Shown here: piece after piece, positions 49,784 through 58,302 of the stretch
How positions within the stretch are numbered: the first letter of the stretch is position 1
Layout: every line of letters starts with the position of its first letter
Assembly (NCBI GenBank): GCA_902363145.1
Contig: CABIZB010000005.1
Span: 62,001-126,000, forward strand
Direction of reading: 5' to 3'
From: Oscillospiraceae bacterium
Lineage (GTDB): Bacteria; Bacillota; Clostridia; Oscillospirales; Ruminococcaceae
DNA length: 64,000 bases
Notes under the pieces: model-generated
What the model was told of the DNA's origin: nothing
The model's input: the letters and a program-made list of their open reading frames with translations, nothing else
Database searches by the model: none
Translations under genes and position numbers: made by a program

Positions 49784-50854
49784 CTAATCATCCTTTCCGT
49801 TTTTGTCATCGGGAAGTGCAGCAGTTGTAAGTGCGGGCTGCTGCGGTTCATCGGCGCTCTCCGTAAGGATATCGCTGATCTTATCCGTCAGATATTCAAT
49901 ATAGGGTATGATCTTTGCATAATCAAGCCTCATGGGACCTATCAGTCCCAGAGAACCCGCTGTCTTTCCGCCCTTTTTGATAGGCGAAACGATCATGCTG
50001 GAATTGCTTATAACAAATCCTCCGTCCTCTCCGAACATCACCCTCAGACCGCTGAAGCTGTCGTCCAGAAGCTTGGAGAATTCATTTTTACGTTCAAGGA
50101 AGTTTATCACATCTTCCGCACCGATATCGTTCCTTGCAAGGAGATTTTTCTCGCCGCTCACATGAACGTCGTTCTGCATAAAGCTCTTTGCAAGCTCCCT
50201 GATACCGTTCATCAGAGGTGTAAGCGTTACGGCGTATGTTCCCATAGCCTCCGCCAGCTTTTCGATGGTTTCATCGGAAAGACTGTCAATGCTTACTCCG
50301 CTGAGGTTTTCAGTCATATAGTTGTTGAAGAACTGGAGCTGTTCGTTTGTAAGATCAAACTCCAGCCTGCACATTTTGTTCTGGATACTGCCCGATGAGG
50401 TTATCATCAGAAGCACATACATTCGCTTGCCTGTGGGTATCGCATCGACCTTTGCTATTACCGAGAACTGGGGAGATATGCTTGAAACCACTGTAACGCA
50501 GTTTGTGATCTCTGCCAGAGCCTTTGAAGCACTGTCGATGAGAGCATCCTCGGCTGGATTATCGGAATCCAGCATATTGTCAAGCATCTGCTTTTCGCTG
50601 TCGCTGAGTGCCTTTTCGGGCATCAGCTGGTCGATATAAAGCTTGTAGCCTTTGTATGTGGGGATACGGCCTGCTGAGGTGTGGGGCTGTTCAAGGTAGC
50701 CCAGCTGTTCAAGCATTGCCATATCGTTTCTGATAGTTGCGGGGGAAACTCGGATATCGGGCATTGAGGCGATGGTCTTGGAACCGACGGGCTCGCCCGT
50801 GACGATATATTCGTTCACGACAGCAGCTAAGATCTTAAGTTTTCTGTCATCCAT
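49784..50854 (-). CDS. hrcA: Heat-inducible transcription repressor HrcA
   Basis: A 356-residue protein: N-terminal winged helix (GEPVGSKTIASMPDIRVSPATIRNDMAMLEQLGYLEQPHTSAGRIPT in blocks), then the GAF-like domain and insert typical of HrcA, with SIVGPIKKGGKTAGSLGLIGPMRLDY-like C-terminal motif (IVSPIKKGGKTAGSLG). It represses its own operon by binding CIRCE and is kept active by GroEL. Two CIRCE sites lie upstream. The first gene of the operon. Confidence 0.97.
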   Translation of the reverse strand: MDDRKLKILAAVVNEYIVTGEPVGSKTIASMPDIRVSPATIRNDMAMLEQLGYLEQPHTSAGRIPTYKGYKLYIDQLMPEKALSDSEKQMLDNMLDSDNPAEDALIDSASKALAEITNCVTVVSSISPQFSVIAKVDAIPTGKRMYVLLMITSSGSIQNKMCRLEFDLTNEQLQFFNNYMTENLSGVSIDSLSDETIEKLAEAMGTYAVTLTPLMNGIRELAKSFMQNDVHVSGEKNLLARNDIGAEDVINFLERKNEFSKLLDDSFSGLRVMFGEDGGFVISNSSMIVSPIKKGGKTAGSLGLIGPMRLDYAKIIPYIEYLTDKISDILTESADEPQQPALTTAALPDDKNGKDD

Positions 50855-50895
50855 CGGTTATCACCGCTTTCATTAGCACTTTGGATTTATCTCTG

Positions 50896-50922
50896 TTAGC
50901 ACTCTTTCTCTCTGAGTGCTAA
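50896..50922. promoter_or_regulatory. CIRCE operator, perfect copy
   Basis: TTAGCACTC-N9-GAGTGCTAA, the exact HrcA-binding consensus, overlapping the expected transcription start of hrcA. A further half site, TTAGCACTT, lies at 50873-50881. Confidence 0.98.
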
Positions 50923-50926
50923 TTAT

Positions 50927-50954
50927 ATTATACACCATTTTTTCCACTTGTCAA
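50927..50954 (-). promoter_or_regulatory. Sigma-A promoter of the heat-shock operon
   Basis: On the minus strand: TTGACA, 16-base spacer, TATAAT, placed between the two CIRCE sites. The start point falls within the downstream CIRCE. Confidence 0.85.
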
Positions 50955-50972
50955 GGGGTTTTGCAAAATTTT

Positions 50973-50999
50973 TTAGCAAATTATCACATTGAGTGCTAA
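50973..50999. promoter_or_regulatory. Second, imperfect CIRCE operator
   Basis: TTAGCAAAT-N9-GAGTGCTAA: the right half is exact and the left half matches at 7 of 9 positions, with correct spacing. It lies upstream of the -35 box. Confidence 0.75.
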
Positions 51000-51214
51000 A
51001 ATGCCCGCAAACCGCCTGATACAGCGGAATTTTTGTGATGAAACGGTGAATGAACGGGCATTGCACTCATATCTTCATATTATTTGCATTTATATTTGCA
51101 TTTATAATAGTAAGCCCGATATCCGCAGAAAACTGTTAAAAAGTTAATAGTTAAGAAATATTTGCGTGGTATAATAATCTTAATTGTATCAGTTTGCAAA
51201 AGGGGAGTGAGGGC
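51000..51214. other. Intergenic region with possible extended -10 promoter
   Basis: No gene is seen. TGGTATAAT at 51167-51175 is an extended -10 element about 40 bases before the next gene; no clear -35 box. A GGGGAGTGAGGG ribosome site follows. Confidence 0.45.
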
Positions 51215-52369
51215 TTGGCAAAAAATCATAAGCATGATACCAGCGACAGCAGGATAGCTTCGCTTAAAGCTCAGGATAAAGAGTATAACGAGATGTACCG
51301 CAAATGGCGTATCGAACACAAGCAGGACTACGGCTTCTACTTTTTCGACAACTCCGACGAGCTTACATACCGTGACGGCGAGGGCTTTATCACCGAGTAT
51401 CCCGAGGCTGTCGAGCGCAGCGCCGTAACGGGGATACATTCCCTTGTGGCAAATGCACTTATCATATATATAGTAATAAACATTCTTGTCATCGCAGTGG
51501 ATTATTTTACGCCCTTTAAAACGGTGCATGACCTTTCTTATAATTCACTGGGCTTTTTCACGGGCGATGAAGGCCCTGCCATTGTTATGACCTACGTGGT
51601 GAACATACTGCGCAGGCTTATACCTATATTCTATATTGTCAGCAAGACAGGCATTCCCATGAGAGTTCTTGTGCCTGTGAAAATATCCAACAAGCCTCTG
51701 TTTTTGATGGCAGTCCCTATGGCAATGTGCATTATGGGAATAAATATACTGCTCTCGAAATTTGAGTTCCTGTTTGTGGGTATGATAGGTGTTGACGGCA
51801 TGAACCGAATATGGCTCCCCGATGAGCCTGTCCCGTCAGTGATGTACTGCATACTGTCCGTGCTGATAGTGCCCATTCTCAGCGAGTTTATGCACAGGGG
51901 GCTTATCATGCAGGTGCTAAGGCAGTTCGGCGACGGATATGCCCTTGTTGCTACCAGCATATTTGCGGCTATCACTATAGGAAATCCGGGAACATATCTG
52001 TTCCACTTTGTATCATCGCTGATGATAGGCTACTTTTCCATTCGTACAGGCTCGTTTATCACGGCGGTGCTAATGCGTGTGACTATCAGCGCCAGCTCCT
52101 ACTTTATGACTGTGGTGAGGGATTCGGGCAGGTTTGCGGACACATATATCATCATCACCCTTATTATTGTCGTAATATACCTGACTATCGGCGTATTTTC
52201 ACTTATAGCGTTTATGAAGAACCACAGCAACAAGATAAGCCTTCCGCTTTATGAGATGTATCTTAACCGCAGGGAGCGCTTTATGTGCTGCGTTACCAAT
52301 CCTTCCATGATAATGTGGGTGTCCTTTGCGGTAATGCAGGTGGTGATAAACCTGGGCGGTGTGCAATGA
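51215..52369 (+). CDS. CPBP-family membrane protein lacking catalytic residues
   Basis: A 384-residue protein with a charged cytosolic N-terminus (1-70) and about eight membrane helices. The C-terminal half follows the CPBP intramembrane protease pattern: LSEFMHRGL at 222-230 keeps one Glu (E224) and R228 of the EExxxR motif, but the second motif reads FAAITIGNPG (250-259), without the usual His, and the third reads LMRVTIS (286-292), where His and Asn are R288 and S292. It is therefore likely inactive as a protease. The TTG start at 51215 is inferred from the ribosome site. Its end overlaps the start of tadA by four bases. Confidence 0.8.
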   Translation: MAKNHKHDTSDSRIASLKAQDKEYNEMYRKWRIEHKQDYGFYFFDNSDELTYRDGEGFITEYPEAVERSAVTGIHSLVANALIIYIVINILVIAVDYFTPFKTVHDLSYNSLGFFTGDEGPAIVMTYVVNILRRLIPIFYIVSKTGIPMRVLVPVKISNKPLFLMAVPMAMCIMGINILLSKFEFLFVGMIGVDGMNRIWLPDEPVPSVMYCILSVLIVPILSEFMHRGLIMQVLRQFGDGYALVATSIFAAITIGNPGTYLFHFVSSLMIGYFSIRTGSFITAVLMRVTISASSYFMTVVRDSGRFADTYIIITLIIVVIYLTIGVFSLIAFMKNHSNKISLPLYEMYLNRRERFMCCVTNPSMIMWVSFAVMQVVINLGGVQ

Positions 52370-53316
52370 GCGAAGAATATATGCGCCGTGCCATTGAGCT
52401 TGCAAAGGAGGCTGCCGCTGCGGGGGAAGTCCCTGTGGGAGCGGTGGTCGTAAGAAAAAAGGACGGGCTTATCGTTGGTGAGGGTCGGAACAGGCGTGAG
52501 GAGCGCCGCTGCCCCACAGCTCATGCGGAGCTTGAAGCCATTGAGCAGGCAAGCAGGTTTCTTGGCGGCTGGCGGCTTTGCGGCTGCGAGCTGTATGTTA
52601 CGCTGGAGCCTTGCCCCATGTGCGCAGGGGGCATCATAAATTCACGGATAGACAAAGTGATATTCGGAGCATATGACAACAAGGCAGGCTCATGCGGCTC
52701 GCTTACAAACCTGTTTGAGCTTTCCTATAATCACCGCCCGCAGGTGTGCGGCGGATCTATGGAGGAAGAGTGCGCAGGGATATTAAAGGAATTTTTCAAA
52801 AACAGAAGGAGAAGCAAAATGGATATAAAGCTTGTCGAAGCCAAAACAGACGACCAGCTGGAAAGAGTGGCAGCCATTGCCGACCACATCTGGCATGAGT
52901 ATTTCCCCTGTATCCTTACAGAGGGTCAGATAGATTATATGGTGGATAAATTCTGCTCATTCAAGGCAATGAAAGAAAACATCGCAGGTGAGGGATATAT
53001 CTACTATATCATCAAAAGAGGTGCCGATGACATCGGCTACACTGCCATTAAGCCCGACGGGGACAGGCTTTTTCTCTCCAAGCTCTACATCTGCAAGGAG
53101 GAGCGTGGAAAGAAATATGCCCGTGCCGCAATGGACTGCCACAAGCAGTTCGCAAGGGATCACGGCATGAGGGCGATATGGCTCACCGTAAACAAGTACA
53201 ACGCAAACACCATTGCTGCATACAAGAAAATGGGATTTGAGACCATAGGCGACGGCGTTACCGATATCGGCAACGGCTACGTTATGGACGACTACTTTAT
53301 GGAGTGCAGCGTATAA
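52366..53316 (+). CDS. tadA: tRNA adenosine deaminase TadA fused to a GNAT acetyltransferase
   Basis: A 316-residue fusion. Residues 1-150 are TadA: HAE at 53-55 and PCPMC with C83 and C86 bind catalytic zinc; it converts A34 to inosine in tRNA-Arg(ACG). Residues 152-316 are a GNAT-type acetyltransferase (DRLFLSKLYICKEERGKKYARAAM contains the acetyl-CoA loop, then NKYNANTIAAYKKMGFE). At the junction AAGGAG lies 8 bases before ATG 52819, so the acetyltransferase may also be made separately. The start overlaps the previous gene's stop. The substrate of the GNAT part is unknown. Confidence 0.9.
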   Translation: MSEEYMRRAIELAKEAAAAGEVPVGAVVVRKKDGLIVGEGRNRREERRCPTAHAELEAIEQASRFLGGWRLCGCELYVTLEPCPMCAGGIINSRIDKVIFGAYDNKAGSCGSLTNLFELSYNHRPQVCGGSMEEECAGILKEFFKNRRRSKMDIKLVEAKTDDQLERVAAIADHIWHEYFPCILTEGQIDYMVDKFCSFKAMKENIAGEGYIYYIIKRGADDIGYTAIKPDGDRLFLSKLYICKEERGKKYARAAMDCHKQFARDHGMRAIWLTVNKYNANTIAAYKKMGFETIGDGVTDIGNGYVMDDYFMECSV

Positions 53317-53336
53317 TTAAAGAAAGGAAATGACGT

Positions 53337-53684
53337 ATGAACGGCTACAACGGATATTATGTTGATGAACAGACCCTGCGTGAGGTCATTGAAACTGTCG
53401 GAAAGACAGCTGCCGCTGCCTGTATATCCGCATTCCTGAGCGATGTTGTTTTAAGGGCGCTCATAAGCTCACGCCCCACAAAGATAGTTGTGGAGGACGG
53501 TATCCCTGCGGCTCTTTACACCATTGGCGAGCATGACAAACCCAAGGCTGTGTATGTGTCGTCACGCCGCTCAAGAGTTGACTGGCGGCCTGTCATCTTT
53601 TTCGGAGCAGTCTTTGCGGGCTGCAAATATATCCTTGATTCAAGGGAGAAAAACATCGCCAACATAAAGACAGAGCATAAATAA
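53337..53684 (+). CDS. Small protein of unknown function, probably membrane-linked
   Basis: A 115-residue protein with two moderately hydrophobic segments (about 21-42, VGKTAAAACISAFLSDVVLRAL, and 84-98, PVIFFGAVFAGCKYI) and a basic stretch between. No family is recognised. It follows the tadA fusion by 20 bp with AAAGGAAATG, and the topoisomerase subunit gene by the same direction, so it belongs to that transcript. Confidence 0.7.
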   Translation: MNGYNGYYVDEQTLREVIETVGKTAAAACISAFLSDVVLRALISSRPTKIVVEDGIPAALYTIGEHDKPKAVYVSSRRSRVDWRPVIFFGAVFAGCKYILDSREKNIANIKTEHK

Positions 53685-53705
53685 GGAAAGGATTTTTGTT
53701 TTTTA

Positions 53706-55682
53706 ATGAGTCAGGCAAAGAAGAATTACGGCAATGAAAGCATAAGCATATTAAAGGGTGCGGACAGAGTAAGAAAGCGTCCTGCGGTCATTTTCGGCTC
53801 GGACGATCTGGAGGGCTGCAAGCACTCGGTTTTTGAGATAGTTTCCAACTCCATTGACGAGGCAAGAGACGGTCACGGCGACAGGATAATCGTCACCAAG
53901 TTCCTTGACAAGTCCATCGAGGTGGAGGACTTCGGACGAGGCTGCCCCGTTGACTTCAACAATGCCGAGCAGCGCTGGAACTGGGAGCTGGTTTACTGCG
54001 AGCTGTACGCAGGCGGCAAGTATGACAACAGCGACTATGAGTATTCACTGGGACTTAACGGTCTGGGTGCCTGCGCTACCCAGTATGCCTCCGAATATAT
54101 GGATGTCGAAGTCCGCAGAGACGGATATAAATACAATCTCCACTTTGAAAAGGGCGAGAACATAGGCGGACTTTCCAAGGAGCCTTACAAGGGCAGGGCA
54201 ACGGGCACAAAGACCCGCTGGAAGCCTGATTCCGAGGTGTTTACCGATATTGATATCCCCCGTGATTATTTTGAGACTATCCTTAAAAAGCAGGCGGTGG
54301 TAAACCCCAAGGTCACCTTTGTTTTCAGGTGTGAGACGGAAGAGGGCGGCTTTGACGAGGTAAGCTACTACTACGAGAACGGTATCACAGATTATCTTGA
54401 GGAGATAGTGGGGGAGGATAAGCTCACTCCCATGCAGTTCTGCTCCTGCGAGCGCAAGGGCAGGGACGCTGCCGACCGCCCCGAATACAAGATGAAGCTT
54501 TCGGTGGCTTTCACATTCTCAAAGACTGTAAGCTTTCAGGAATATTACCACAATTCCAGCTTCCTTGAATATGACGGCACTCCCCAGAAGGCTGTGCGCC
54601 AGGCTTTCCGCTCTTCTATTGATAATTATATCAAGTCAAACAACAAGTACCAGAAGAATGAAAAGTCTATCAAGGACGATGATGTGAGCGACAGCCTTGT
54701 GCTTGTTTCATCTACATTTTCCACATACACCTCCTACGAGAACCAGACCAAGAAGGCTATCAACAACAAGTCTATCTATGACAATATGGTGGATTTCCTG
54801 AAGCATCAGCTGGAGGTATATTTCATCGAAAATCCCGATGATGCCGCAAAGATAGCCGATCAGGTGCTTGTAAACAAGCGCAGCAGAGAGTCGGCGGAGC
54901 GCATCAGGCAGACAAGCAAGAACACCCTTACAAAGCAGATAGACCTGGCGAACATGGTTGAAAAGTTCGTTGACTGCCGTACCCGTGACAAATCACGCAG
55001 GGAGGTATATATCGTGGAGGGTGACTCGGCTCTCGGTTCCTGCAAGACTGCAAGAAACGCCGAATTTCAGGCTGTTATCCCCATCAGAGGAAAGATACTC
55101 AACTGCCTTAAAGCGGATTACGACAAGATATTCAAGAACGATATCATCACCGACCTTATCAAGGTGCTGGGCTGCGGCGTTGAGGTAAAATCAAAGGCTA
55201 ACAAGGAGCTTTCAAGCTTTTCAATGGAGAATTTCCGCTGGAACAAGGTCATCATCTGTACCGATGCCGATGTTGACGGCTTCCAGATAAGAACACTGGT
55301 TCTGACCATGCTTTACAGGCTCACCCCCACGCTTATCGAGGAGGGCTGCGTTTATATCGCAGAGTCGCCGCTGTTTGAGATAACCACAAAAAAGATGACA
55401 TATTTTGCCTATGACGAAAAGGAAAAAACAGAGATACTTGCAAAGATAGGCGACGAAAAGTACAAGATAGACAGATCAAAAGGACTTGGCGAAAATGACC
55501 CCGAGATGATGTCACTTACCACAATGAACCCCGAAACAAGGCGGCTCATCAAGGTAACTCCCGCAGATGCGGAGGCTACCTCAAAGATGTTTGACCTGCT
55601 TCTGGGCGACGACCTTCAGGGACGAAAGGATTATATTGCCGAAAACGGCGGCGCATATCTGGAGCTGGCGGATATTTCGTAA
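53706..55682 (+). CDS. GyrB/ParE-like type II topoisomerase subunit B
   Basis: A 658-residue ATPase subunit: GHKL ATP site (FEIVSNSIDEARDGHG, EDFGRGCPV, YSLGLNGLGA), transducer domain with the NQTK loop (YENQTKKAINN), and TOPRIM domain (YIVEGDSALGSCKTARN, IRGKILNCLKA, ICTDADVDGFQI). The TOPRIM motif EGDSALGS differs from the usual EGDSAGGS. The protein looks like a diverged clostridial paralogue rather than the main GyrB. No gyrA/parC-type gene is beside it; pheA follows. Its partner subunit must be elsewhere. Confidence 0.87.
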   Translation: MSQAKKNYGNESISILKGADRVRKRPAVIFGSDDLEGCKHSVFEIVSNSIDEARDGHGDRIIVTKFLDKSIEVEDFGRGCPVDFNNAEQRWNWELVYCELYAGGKYDNSDYEYSLGLNGLGACATQYASEYMDVEVRRDGYKYNLHFEKGENIGGLSKEPYKGRATGTKTRWKPDSEVFTDIDIPRDYFETILKKQAVVNPKVTFVFRCETEEGGFDEVSYYYENGITDYLEEIVGEDKLTPMQFCSCERKGRDAADRPEYKMKLSVAFTFSKTVSFQEYYHNSSFLEYDGTPQKAVRQAFRSSIDNYIKSNNKYQKNEKSIKDDDVSDSLVLVSSTFSTYTSYENQTKKAINNKSIYDNMVDFLKHQLEVYFIENPDDAAKIADQVLVNKRSRESAERIRQTSKNTLTKQIDLANMVEKFVDCRTRDKSRREVYIVEGDSALGSCKTARNAEFQAVIPIRGKILNCLKADYDKIFKNDIITDLIKVLGCGVEVKSKANKELSSFSMENFRWNKVIICTDADVDGFQIRTLVLTMLYRLTPTLIEEGCVYIAESPLFEITTKKMTYFAYDEKEKTEILAKIGDEKYKIDRSKGLGENDPEMMSLTTMNPETRRLIKVTPADAEATSKMFDLLLGDDLQGRKDYIAENGGAYLELADIS

Positions 55683-55722
55683 GCAGCTGCAAAGCAGGCA
55701 AAATGAAAGGAAATTTATTTAA

Positions 55723-56844
55723 ATGAAGCTTGATGATCTCAGAAAAGAAATTAACGATATAGACGGGGAAATGCTCCAGCTTTTCCTGAAAAGAATGGAG
55801 ATATGCAAAAGCATAGCTCTGTACAAAAAGGAAAACGACCTTCCCATTATGCAGGAGGGCAGAGAGCAGCAGGTCATTGACAAGGTAAGAGCCGCTTCTC
55901 CCGAGCATATGGCGGACGCTGCGGCGGTAATGTTCACGGAGGTAATGGACATAAGCAAGTGCCTCCAGTCAGAGGTATATACATGGGGCAGGATATACGA
56001 AAAGCCTGAGATATTCCACCCCGAAAATGCGCAGGTAATTGCCTGCCAGGGAACTTCGGGTGCATATGCCGAGGCTGCCTGCATCAAGCTTTTCGGCGAA
56101 AACAAGCCTATCCGCTTTGTGACAGGCTTCAAGGACGTGGTTGACCTGGTTGAAAGAGGACGTGCGGATTTCGGCATACTGCCTCTGGAAAACTCCACTG
56201 TAGGCTCTATTGAGGAGACCTATAACCTTATGGCAAACCACGACTTTTACATAACAAACATAGTCCGTGTGGAGATAACTCACTGCTTTGCGGTAAAGCC
56301 TGACACCGACCCTGCCGACGTAAGAAAGGTATATTCCAAGAAAGAAGCGCTGGCACAGTGCTCCAACTACATCAAAAACTGCGGATATGAGCCTGCGGAA
56401 TACACCAACACCGCTCTTGCCGCTGAGATGGTGCGTGACAGCACGGACAACACTATCGGCTGCATATGCTCCAAGTCCTGCGCAGAAAAGAACGGACTTA
56501 AAATAGTTGAGGAGCACGCTGCGGACGCATATCCCAACTTTACAAGATTTATCTGCTTCTCCAAGAAGTTCATGGCGCCCGAGGGGGCAAATACCATTTC
56601 CGTATCCTTCTCCGTTCCCCATACTCCCGGAGGACTTTACAGAATACTTACCAAGTTTGCGGTTTATGGCCTTAACCTTAAAAAGATCGTCAACAAGACC
56701 CTTGCGGGCAAGGATTTTGAGGCTATCATCTTCCTGGATTTTGACGGTTCATATGCAAACCGCAAGGTGGCTGCATTCCTTGATGACCTTAAATCGGGCA
56801 TGGGCTACTTCAAATTCCTGGGCAACTTCTCCGAGATATACTGA
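55723..56844 (+). CDS. pheA: Bifunctional chorismate mutase/prephenate dehydratase
   Basis: A 373-residue fusion. Residues 1-85 are an AroQ-type chorismate mutase (LRKEINDIDGEMLQLFLKRMEI). Residues 105-285 are prephenate dehydratase, with CQGTSGAYAE at the start, PLENSTVGSIEET, and NFTRFICFSK with the TRF active-site motif. Residues 292-370 are an ACT domain for phenylalanine feedback (PHTPGGLYRILTKFAVYGLNL). It makes phenylpyruvate from chorismate. ATG 55723 follows AAAGGAAATT. Confidence 0.95.
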   Translation: MKLDDLRKEINDIDGEMLQLFLKRMEICKSIALYKKENDLPIMQEGREQQVIDKVRAASPEHMADAAAVMFTEVMDISKCLQSEVYTWGRIYEKPEIFHPENAQVIACQGTSGAYAEAACIKLFGENKPIRFVTGFKDVVDLVERGRADFGILPLENSTVGSIEETYNLMANHDFYITNIVRVEITHCFAVKPDTDPADVRKVYSKKEALAQCSNYIKNCGYEPAEYTNTALAAEMVRDSTDNTIGCICSKSCAEKNGLKIVEEHAADAYPNFTRFICFSKKFMAPEGANTISVSFSVPHTPGGLYRILTKFAVYGLNLKKIVNKTLAGKDFEAIIFLDFDGSYANRKVAAFLDDLKSGMGYFKFLGNFSEIY

Positions 56845-56867
56845 TATTGCAAAGGGGGCACGTCGGC

Positions 56868-57365
56868 TTGAACAGATTTACCCAAACAAAGGTGCATACC
56901 GGCGGCGTGCGCCCTGTCAGTCTGCTGCTGATGGTCATATTCACCGTATGCGCATTTGCACTTATGTGGGCGGCGGTGGGCTGCCTTGACAGGATAAGCG
57001 AAAGCAGCTCGGACGCTGTTGACGGACTGGCGGCGGCTCAGCTCACTGCCAACCGTATCCGCAGCGCAGAGGGGGCTATAACCGTTTATACGGACAGCAA
57101 TGGGAATTTTGAGAAAATGACCGTTTCCCGCAGGGACGGCTACGAGAATGTTATGACCTTCTCAAACGGACTGCTCAGCGAGGCACTTATCCCCGAGGGC
57201 AGCGGCGCTTCGGCAGGTGAGGGCATTTTCGAGATAAAGGGGCTTACCGTTACCGACTGCGGTGACACGGCAAAGATAACCGTTACCAGCCGCAGCGGGA
57301 ACACCTGCACCGTTTATACCGCTGCGGGGGCTGAAATGACTTTTCTGACAGCGGAGGACGATTGA
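56868..57365 (+). CDS. Pilin-operon membrane protein (DUF4860-like)
   Basis: A 165-residue protein with one N-terminal membrane helix (about 18-40, VSLLLMVIFTVCAFALMWAA) and a beta-rich outer domain. The build resembles minor pilin-like proteins and DUF4860 members of clostridial type IV pilus loci. The TTG start follows AAAGGGGGC; the upstream in-frame TTG lies before that site. Its stop directly precedes the next gene. Role inferred from the operon with pilT. Confidence 0.7.
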   Translation: MNRFTQTKVHTGGVRPVSLLLMVIFTVCAFALMWAAVGCLDRISESSSDAVDGLAAAQLTANRIRSAEGAITVYTDSNGNFEKMTVSRRDGYENVMTFSNGLLSEALIPEGSGASAGEGIFEIKGLTVTDCGDTAKITVTSRSGNTCTVYTAAGAEMTFLTAEDD

Positions 57366-57818
57366 GTGAGAAAGAATATTTTCGGCATCAGGCGTGCAGA
57401 CGGGGGCATTTTGCTTGATTCGTTTTTTACCGAGCTTGTGCTGATAATCCCTGTGTTTGCCATATCCTGCTGTGCGGTGCTCCAGATGTTCTCCATTGCC
57501 GCAAAGACGGCGGAAAACAGGCAGATAAAGGCTTCTGCCATTGCCTGTGCCCAGTCGTGGTGCGAGCTGTACAGTGCGGGAAGATCGTTCGAACAGTGTG
57601 CGGAGGAGCTTTTCGGCATATCGGGGACTGCCATTATCACAGACAGCAGCTTTACATACGACCCTGAGGGGAATATAAGCATCATAATAAGCGAGGATAC
57701 CGAGGACTCAGCCTACGGACAGATGAAAACCTCGGTCATAAATATCATATGGCAGGACGGAGAGATCTCGGAAACTGCCGCAAGATATGAGCCTGACTTT
57801 ATGGAGGGCGGAATATGA
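57366..57818 (+). CDS. Pseudopilin-like membrane protein
   Basis: A 150-residue protein. A basic start and GGILLDSFFTELVLIIPVF... form an N-terminal membrane helix like a pilin, but the glutamate expected five residues after the cleavage glycine is not there. The outer part is alpha/beta. GTG 57366 immediately follows the stop of the previous gene, with GGAGG 8 bases ahead. Its end overlaps the next start by four bases. Likely a minor pilin-like component. Confidence 0.65.
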   Translation: MRKNIFGIRRADGGILLDSFFTELVLIIPVFAISCCAVLQMFSIAAKTAENRQIKASAIACAQSWCELYSAGRSFEQCAEELFGISGTAIITDSSFTYDPEGNISIIISEDTEDSAYGQMKTSVINIIWQDGEISETAARYEPDFMEGGI

Positions 57819-58288
57819 AAAAGAACATCACAATTCCGGGATTTATGACCCTTATCACCGTTTTTCTGATAGTGAGCCTTGTATCTCTGGGAGGGCTTGC
57901 CTGCGCCGCAGCGGCAGGAGGTTCGGCTCTGGCTGACAGGAGTGCAGAATATCTGACCAGATACCGCAGTGCGTACAATCTTTCTGAAAAGCGGCTGGCA
58001 GAGGTTGACGGCTGCATTGCTCAGGCGGCGGAAAGCGGACTTTTTGATATGAATTTTGAGGCAATGGTCTCAGAGCTTGACTATGCGGAATATCATATAG
58101 AAAAGGACTTTTATACTGTTTCCTGCACAACGCCCGTTGACGGCAGCACTGCTGTTTACTGGGAGATAAAGGTGCCGCTTGACGCATCGGCAAAGGGGGA
58201 GCGGTACACGGTCACGGCAAGGCGCACTGTTGTGCTTGAGCCTGAAGATAGCAGCGAAGAAGAGCACATCAACGTATGGCTCGGATAG
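57815..58288 (+). CDS. Small secreted or anchored pilin-operon protein
   Basis: A 157-residue protein with one N-terminal membrane helix (about 8-34, TIPGFMTLITVFLIVSLVSLGG in part) and a soluble domain with Tyr/Arg-rich helix (SAEYLTRYRSAYNLSEKRLAEVD) and a beta region. No named family. It overlaps the preceding gene by four bases and precedes pilT, so it is probably part of the pilus assembly set. Confidence 0.65.
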   Translation: MKKNITIPGFMTLITVFLIVSLVSLGGLACAAAAGGSALADRSAEYLTRYRSAYNLSEKRLAEVDGCIAQAAESGLFDMNFEAMVSELDYAEYHIEKDFYTVSCTTPVDGSTAVYWEIKVPLDASAKGERYTVTARRTVVLEPEDSSEEEHINVWLG

Positions 58289-58302
58289 AAAGGGCTGATA
58301 AT

